A stretch of 64,000 bases of DNA from GCA-2709075 sp038146865 (lineage in GTDB: Bacteria > Pseudomonadota > Alphaproteobacteria > MPNO01 > UBA2964). Positions within the stretch are counted from its first letter, which is position 1; each line of letters starts with the position of its first letter. The stretch is from NCBI GenBank assembly GCA_038146865.1, contig JAYQSL010000007.1, positions 620,001-684,000 on the forward strand, in the 5' to 3' direction. Under the pieces are notes generated by a model, which did not search any database, was not told the origin of the DNA, and saw only the letters and a program-made list of their open reading frames with translations. A program made the translations under genes and the position numbers. Of this stretch, positions 60,189 to 64,000 are shown piece by piece.

Positions 60189-63100
60189 TTGTTAGCAGTT
60201 ACCGGGGCTTTGGCCTGGAGGTTAACGCTTGCGCCTATTTATTTAAATTTTTTAAATCAACAGATTGAGTCCGCGTTGGATGACCTGGGTCTTGATTTGA
60301 AGTTCAAAGTTTCTCAGACATCAATTCTGTGGAGAAACGTGGATAGCGTGCCCGAAGTCAGGGTCCAAGGTATTTCCGCGGTTGATAAACAAGGTCGGAC
60401 CCTCGGGGTAATTGAAGAAACCTCGATCGGAGTAAGTTTATCAGGACTAATGAGAGGAACACTGGCACCTCGCACTATAGATATTCTCGGTCCCTCATTT
60501 CGAATGCTACGAGATAAAGGCGGAGCATTTCAACTTGAATTGGGCAACAAAGCGCTTGGCCCAACCGATGCTTCCTCAGCTTTTCAAAGATTAATAACGG
60601 CATTTGAGGTCAAGAAAACGCCGAGTGGCCCACTAAGTTATCTACGCAGACTCAGTTTAGTGAATGCTGATTTAATAGTCGACGATTTCAATTTGACCCG
60701 GTTAATGGAGGCCCGAAATACTGATGTAATTCTTCTGATCGGGGATGAAAGTCCACAGGCGACTTTTTCGAGTCAAATTCTATTAGATAAAAACAAAACA
60801 GACGTTGAAGGCAGGATCCTAATTGATCGGCTCTCTAATGAGATTTCCTTGACCGCGAGAATATCAGGTTTTCCTCTAAAGAAAGCACTTCAACTCAAAG
60901 GCCTTGAAAGTCAAGTTGATAAATTGAATTTAGATGTAAGCGGATCAGTAACAGCACAACTCTCCATTGACGGTACACCGCGAAGTGCAAGTTTTACTCT
61001 AAAAACCGGCCAAGGAGAAATCATTAACAGCAAAATTTGGCCAAACCCCATTTCACTAAAATCTAGTTATGTCGAGGGGACGACTAACTTTGACAAAAAT
61101 GAGGTGACGATAGAAAACTTCAAGATCAATTTGGGTGTCTCGGTCCTTAGCGGCGCAGCAAGAACAAAGATCATTGATGGCTCAAGCTCAAGTTTGATAA
61201 ATGCTAAACTTACAAATTTGGATAAGGGATCGGTTTTGCAGTTCTGGCCGGTTGGGTACTTGAACGACACAAGAAACTGGATCTCGGAAAAAGTTGTTGA
61301 AGGTCAGATTCCTATGGCAAGCATATCTTTTCAGGCTATCTGGAATTCAAAAACAAAGCATCTAGAATTTAGCAGTTTGGAAGCGGAGGGTCGGATTGAA
61401 CAAGCGTCAATACAGTTTGGGACAAGTAATCAAACAATTTCACAAATTCATGGAAATCTTAAAATAGGGTCAGATCGCATTTTATTTGGGTTAGAGAGGG
61501 GTACTATCGAGAAACTCTCTTTAAAGCAGGGTTCATTAGTCGTTACCGATTTATCTGAAAAACAGAAAATTGCAGAACTAAATTTGAACTTAGAAGGTTT
61601 GATAAGCGAACAAGTATCAATTTTTAGTGACCTCTTTTCTGTTGATCGGAGTCAGATAGGGTTTGACGTGAGTTCTATGGGAGGCGAAGCAAAGACTAAC
61701 TTTTTGGTCAAAATGCCTTTAGGTGTTGAGGTAAAAACAGGGGAAACCGATTTTCAGCTAAAATCGGTTACCGAAAATGCTTCTTTTCGCGAATTTTTCG
61801 ATGGTAAAACGCTGAGCGATGGTCGGTTTAGGGTAGAAATCGATCCAAAAGGAATAGAGCTTGATGGCAGCGGGGTGCTCGCCAGCACACCCATTAAACT
61901 GAGGTGGAGCGAGAGTTGGAGCCCCGATCGTCCGTATTCGAGAAGAGCTGAGATTCAGGGGGTTTTTCCCCAATCAGACTGGGAACAGTTTCCGCTTACT
62001 CAGCACTTCTCAGGACGTTTAGAAGGTCCTCTAGGGCTGGATATCGCACTATTAAAGACCGCAGGTCATGCTCCTTTGGAGGTTTTTGCTAAAGTTCAAA
62101 TGCAAGGCTGTAAACTTAGTATTGCAGAACTTGGCTGGCTAAAAAAACCAGGAGAAGTGGCACTGGGATGGATGACTGCGCAGCAAGAAAATAATGGTAA
62201 ATTCAGGATTAAGAATTTTAGCATGGCGTCGCAGGGTTTAAAGCTCTCTGCAGCTGCCGATTTTAGTTCGGAAGGAAAACTCGTTGTTGCTCATGTCAAG
62301 CGGCTGGTCTTCGGTCAGACCGACATGAGCCTAAGGCTGGTCTCTGATCCGAATGGCAATGAAGGAAGTCTGTCTATAGTTGGGCGTTCGTTTGACTTAT
62401 CGAATTTGTGGTCATCTGATTTTTTATCTAAAAGCATTGATACCGCGGTTCCGATGCAAATAAATATAAATGTAGATAAATTAATACTGAGTCCGGAACT
62501 ACAGTTTGAAGGGGTTAGGGGTATTGTGGCTCGAAATCAACAGGGCCGCAGATCTGTAGGTCTAAGTTCGGTTCTTTCAACCGGAAGTAAACTTTCTTTC
62601 GATTTTCAGGAGCGTCAGGACACCGAATATCTTCGAATTATGTCAGAGAATGCTGGCCATTTTGCGCGAGACTTTGGGATCTCTAACTCCTTTAGAGGGG
62701 GAGCTTTACAAATTCTAGCAAAGAGACCGAGGGGGGCGCACAGAGAAGGTTGGTCTGGGATTGCAAAAATCAGAGATTTTTCTCTTGTCAAAGCGCCTTT
62801 GTTAACCAGATTGCTCACTTTGTCGTCGTTTACCGGTATATTAAATACCTTACGAGGTCAGGGTATCGCCTTTGCAAGGCTATTTGTGGAGTTCGATTGG
62901 AGGAGGAGAGAGATCGTTTTTAAGAACGCTCGGGCGGTTGGATCTGATCTCGGTATAACAGGTGAAGGGAGTTATAATCGAAAAAGTCGTCTTATAGATT
63001 TTCGGGGAACGATTATCCCCGCATACACAATAAATAGCGCTCTTGGAAACATCCCTTTGCTTGGAAACCTTCTGGCTGGGAAAAAGGGTGAGGGCATGTT

Positions 63101-63266
63101 TGCAGCAACCTACCGCGTTTTAGGGGATTACGCTGATCCAGGTGTGAGGGTAAATCCGCTCTCGGCACTAGCGCCAGGTTTACTTCGAAATCTGGTAGAA
63201 ATCTTGAGTAATCCGATTGCGGATCCCGCGGATTCTATTGTGGGAGAGGTGCCAAGCTCACCATAG
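60189..63266 (+). CDS. Large AsmA-like/DUF3971 inner-membrane-anchored protein
   Basis: 1025 residues from a TTG at 60189. The N-terminal hydrophobic segment (VTGALAWRLTL) is a membrane anchor. The rest is a long beta-rich periplasmic region with a C-terminal AsmA_2-like block: GITGEGSYNRKSRLIDFRGT, PAYTINSALGNIPLLGNLL and GMFAATYRVLGDYADPGV. Members (YhdP, TamB-like bridge proteins) are linked to phospholipid transport to the outer membrane. No ATG, GTG or TTG exists upstream in this frame, but the reading continues with membrane-like residues to an ATT at 60159, which has TAAGGA 8 nt before it, so the true start may be there. Confidence 0.88.
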   Translation: MLAVTGALAWRLTLAPIYLNFLNQQIESALDDLGLDLKFKVSQTSILWRNVDSVPEVRVQGISAVDKQGRTLGVIEETSIGVSLSGLMRGTLAPRTIDILGPSFRMLRDKGGAFQLELGNKALGPTDASSAFQRLITAFEVKKTPSGPLSYLRRLSLVNADLIVDDFNLTRLMEARNTDVILLIGDESPQATFSSQILLDKNKTDVEGRILIDRLSNEISLTARISGFPLKKALQLKGLESQVDKLNLDVSGSVTAQLSIDGTPRSASFTLKTGQGEIINSKIWPNPISLKSSYVEGTTNFDKNEVTIENFKINLGVSVLSGAARTKIIDGSSSSLINAKLTNLDKGSVLQFWPVGYLNDTRNWISEKVVEGQIPMASISFQAIWNSKTKHLEFSSLEAEGRIEQASIQFGTSNQTISQIHGNLKIGSDRILFGLERGTIEKLSLKQGSLVVTDLSEKQKIAELNLNLEGLISEQVSIFSDLFSVDRSQIGFDVSSMGGEAKTNFLVKMPLGVEVKTGETDFQLKSVTENASFREFFDGKTLSDGRFRVEIDPKGIELDGSGVLASTPIKLRWSESWSPDRPYSRRAEIQGVFPQSDWEQFPLTQHFSGRLEGPLGLDIALLKTAGHAPLEVFAKVQMQGCKLSIAELGWLKKPGEVALGWMTAQQENNGKFRIKNFSMASQGLKLSAAADFSSEGKLVVAHVKRLVFGQTDMSLRLVSDPNGNEGSLSIVGRSFDLSNLWSSDFLSKSIDTAVPMQININVDKLILSPELQFEGVRGIVARNQQGRRSVGLSSVLSTGSKLSFDFQERQDTEYLRIMSENAGHFARDFGISNSFRGGALQILAKRPRGAHREGWSGIAKIRDFSLVKAPLLTRLLTLSSFTGILNTLRGQGIAFARLFVEFDWRRREIVFKNARAVGSDLGITGEGSYNRKSRLIDFRGTIIPAYTINSALGNIPLLGNLLAGKKGEGMFAATYRVLGDYADPGVRVNPLSALAPGLLRNLVEILSNPIADPADSIVGEVPSSP

Positions 63267-63276
63267 GATAAGGTGG

Positions 63277-64000
63277 TTACTCTGCCCGGATTAGTACGTG
63301 CCTTTTTTTGCCCGCGGATAACTTGGCGGCGCCATCGAGAGTTAAGTCGCTATTTTTTATCAATTGCGTCTCATCGGAGACGATAACATCATTTACTCTG
63401 GCTCCCCCTCCTCGAATGAGCCTTCTGGCCTCACCATTTGTGGAGGCCAATTTAGCGGTTACAAATGCGGTGTAAGCCGGCACACCTTCCTTCAAAAGGG
63501 CGAGCGGTAAAAAGACGGTTGCAAGGTTAGAACTTGTGGTTCGCTTCTCAAACGTGGCAATCGCTATTTCCTCGGCTTCTTCGGCAGCTTTTTCACCATG
63601 GCAGAGCTTCGTCGCTTCGTATGCAAGTATTTTTTTGGCTTGATTTATCTCAATGTCTTTTTTTTCTTCTAAAAGTTCAATTTCTTTGAGGGGCAACTCT
63701 GTAAACAAACGCAGAAAACGGCCAACATCTTGATCATCAGTGTTACGCCAAAATTGATAATAATCGTAGGGAGATAAGCGAGATGAGTTAAGCCAAATAG
63801 CACCCTTTGCAGTTTTTCCCATCTTACCTCCTGATGCGGTGGTTATCAGGGGCGCGGTTAGGCCAAAAAGAGATGCTGATTGAGTTTTTCGGGCTAGTTC
63901 TATTCCGCTAACGATGTTTCCCCATTGGTCAGATCCTCCCATTTGTATTGAGCACTTCTCTCTCCTGAAAAGCTCAAGGAAGTCGTAGGCTTGCAAAATC
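63277..64000 (-). CDS. tyrS: Tyrosine--tRNA ligase, C-terminal part (runs off the window)
   Basis: The last 240 or so residues of TyrRS; the N-terminal part lies beyond 64,000. Visible are LQAYDFLELF, the tyrosine-binding QMGGSDQWGNIVSG, the KMSKS-equivalent GGKMGKTAKGAIW and a C-terminal S4 RNA-binding domain (EARRLIRGGGARVND). It charges tRNA-Tyr. It converges with the AsmA-like gene at a 10-nt distance. Confidence 0.95.
   Translation of the reverse strand, partial: ILQAYDFLELFRREKCSIQMGGSDQWGNIVSGIELARKTQSASLFGLTAPLITTASGGKMGKTAKGAIWLNSSRLSPYDYYQFWRNTDDQDVGRFLRLFTELPLKEIELLEEKKDIEINQAKKILAYEATKLCHGEKAAEEAEEIAIATFEKRTTSSNLATVFLPLALLKEGVPAYTAFVTAKLASTNGEARRLIRGGGARVNDVIVSDETQLIKNSDLTLDGAAKLSAGKKRHVLIRAE

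Noticed and set aside
1..64000. CRISPR arrays, tRNA or rRNA genes, insertion sequences, prophage or toxin-antitoxin genes
   Set aside because: None was seen on reading the intergenic spaces; no repeated spacer pattern, no cloverleaf-like segment and no transposase or integrase motif was found.

Overview
The window reads as a continuous piece of an alphaproteobacterial chromosome, probably from a free-living, moderately AT-rich lineage near Rhodospirillales or SAR116. The evidence is gene content: DUF3126, the complex I accessory subunit NDUFA12, DUF2155, a Tim14-like membrane J-protein beside a VWA protein, an RNase E ending in a KRGWWQR-like motif, and the neighbourhood NDUFA12 - mlaD - methyltransferase - DUF2155 facing aroQ - accB - accC - aat. 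I saw no rRNA, tRNA, CRISPR array, insertion sequence or phage gene. Genes are packed tightly, with many ATGA/TGATG overlaps and convergent neighbours only 1-50 nt apart.

Positions 1-26,250 look like an accessory catabolic region with a few housekeeping genes between its modules. It holds: a three-subunit molybdenum hydroxylase (xanthine dehydrogenase/CO dehydrogenase superfamily); two cytoplasmic proteins resembling 4,5-dihydroxyphthalate decarboxylase and NMT1-type binding proteins; an acyl-CoA ligase broken by a frameshift; a TauD/TfdA-type dioxygenase with a dienelactone hydrolase; a TAXI-TRAP importer; a 4HBT thioesterase; two UbiD-type decarboxylases; two VOC proteins; a Rieske dioxygenase alpha/beta pair; a GMC oxidoreductase; an enoyl-CoA hydratase; and a Gfo/Idh/MocA dehydrogenase. 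Together these suggest uptake, hydroxylation, decarboxylation, ring opening and CoA-dependent processing of carboxylated aromatic or heteroaromatic compounds. The substrate cannot be read from the sequence, and no transcription regulator is present. DUF3126, a cyclophilin, an ornithine cyclodeaminase-like gene and glnS are interleaved.

Positions 26,370-37,230 are core genes: VWA protein and J-protein; galU - ugd - phosphohexomutase (UDP-glucose to UDP-glucuronate for surface polysaccharide); a D,D-carboxypeptidase with a SPOR domain; clpS - clpA; a FemAB-like acetyltransferase and a RidA protein. Positions 37,630-49,650 hold the NDUFA12/MlaD/DUF2155 set, the minus-strand aroQ - accB - accC - aat operon, an ornithine-type decarboxylase, a zeta-class GST (maleylacetoacetate isomerase type), a periplasmic M48-TPR protease, an aminotransferase and rne. 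Positions 50,098-64,000 hold the cell-wall pair amiC - mrcA (PBP1a), prfB with a textbook +1 programmed frameshift, bolA, a DUF455 ferritin-like gene, bcp, a YciI protein, glnE, a large AsmA-like protein and the 3' part of tyrS.

Points most worth checking are the catabolic region as a possible uncharacterised pathway, the paralogous Pht5-like proteins without signal peptides, the broken CoA ligase, the rne 5'-leader hairpin that abuts the ribosome binding site, the 109-bp antisense overlap of DUF2155 and aat, and the near-absence of space for terminators between convergent genes. All calls are by eye; no database search was run.
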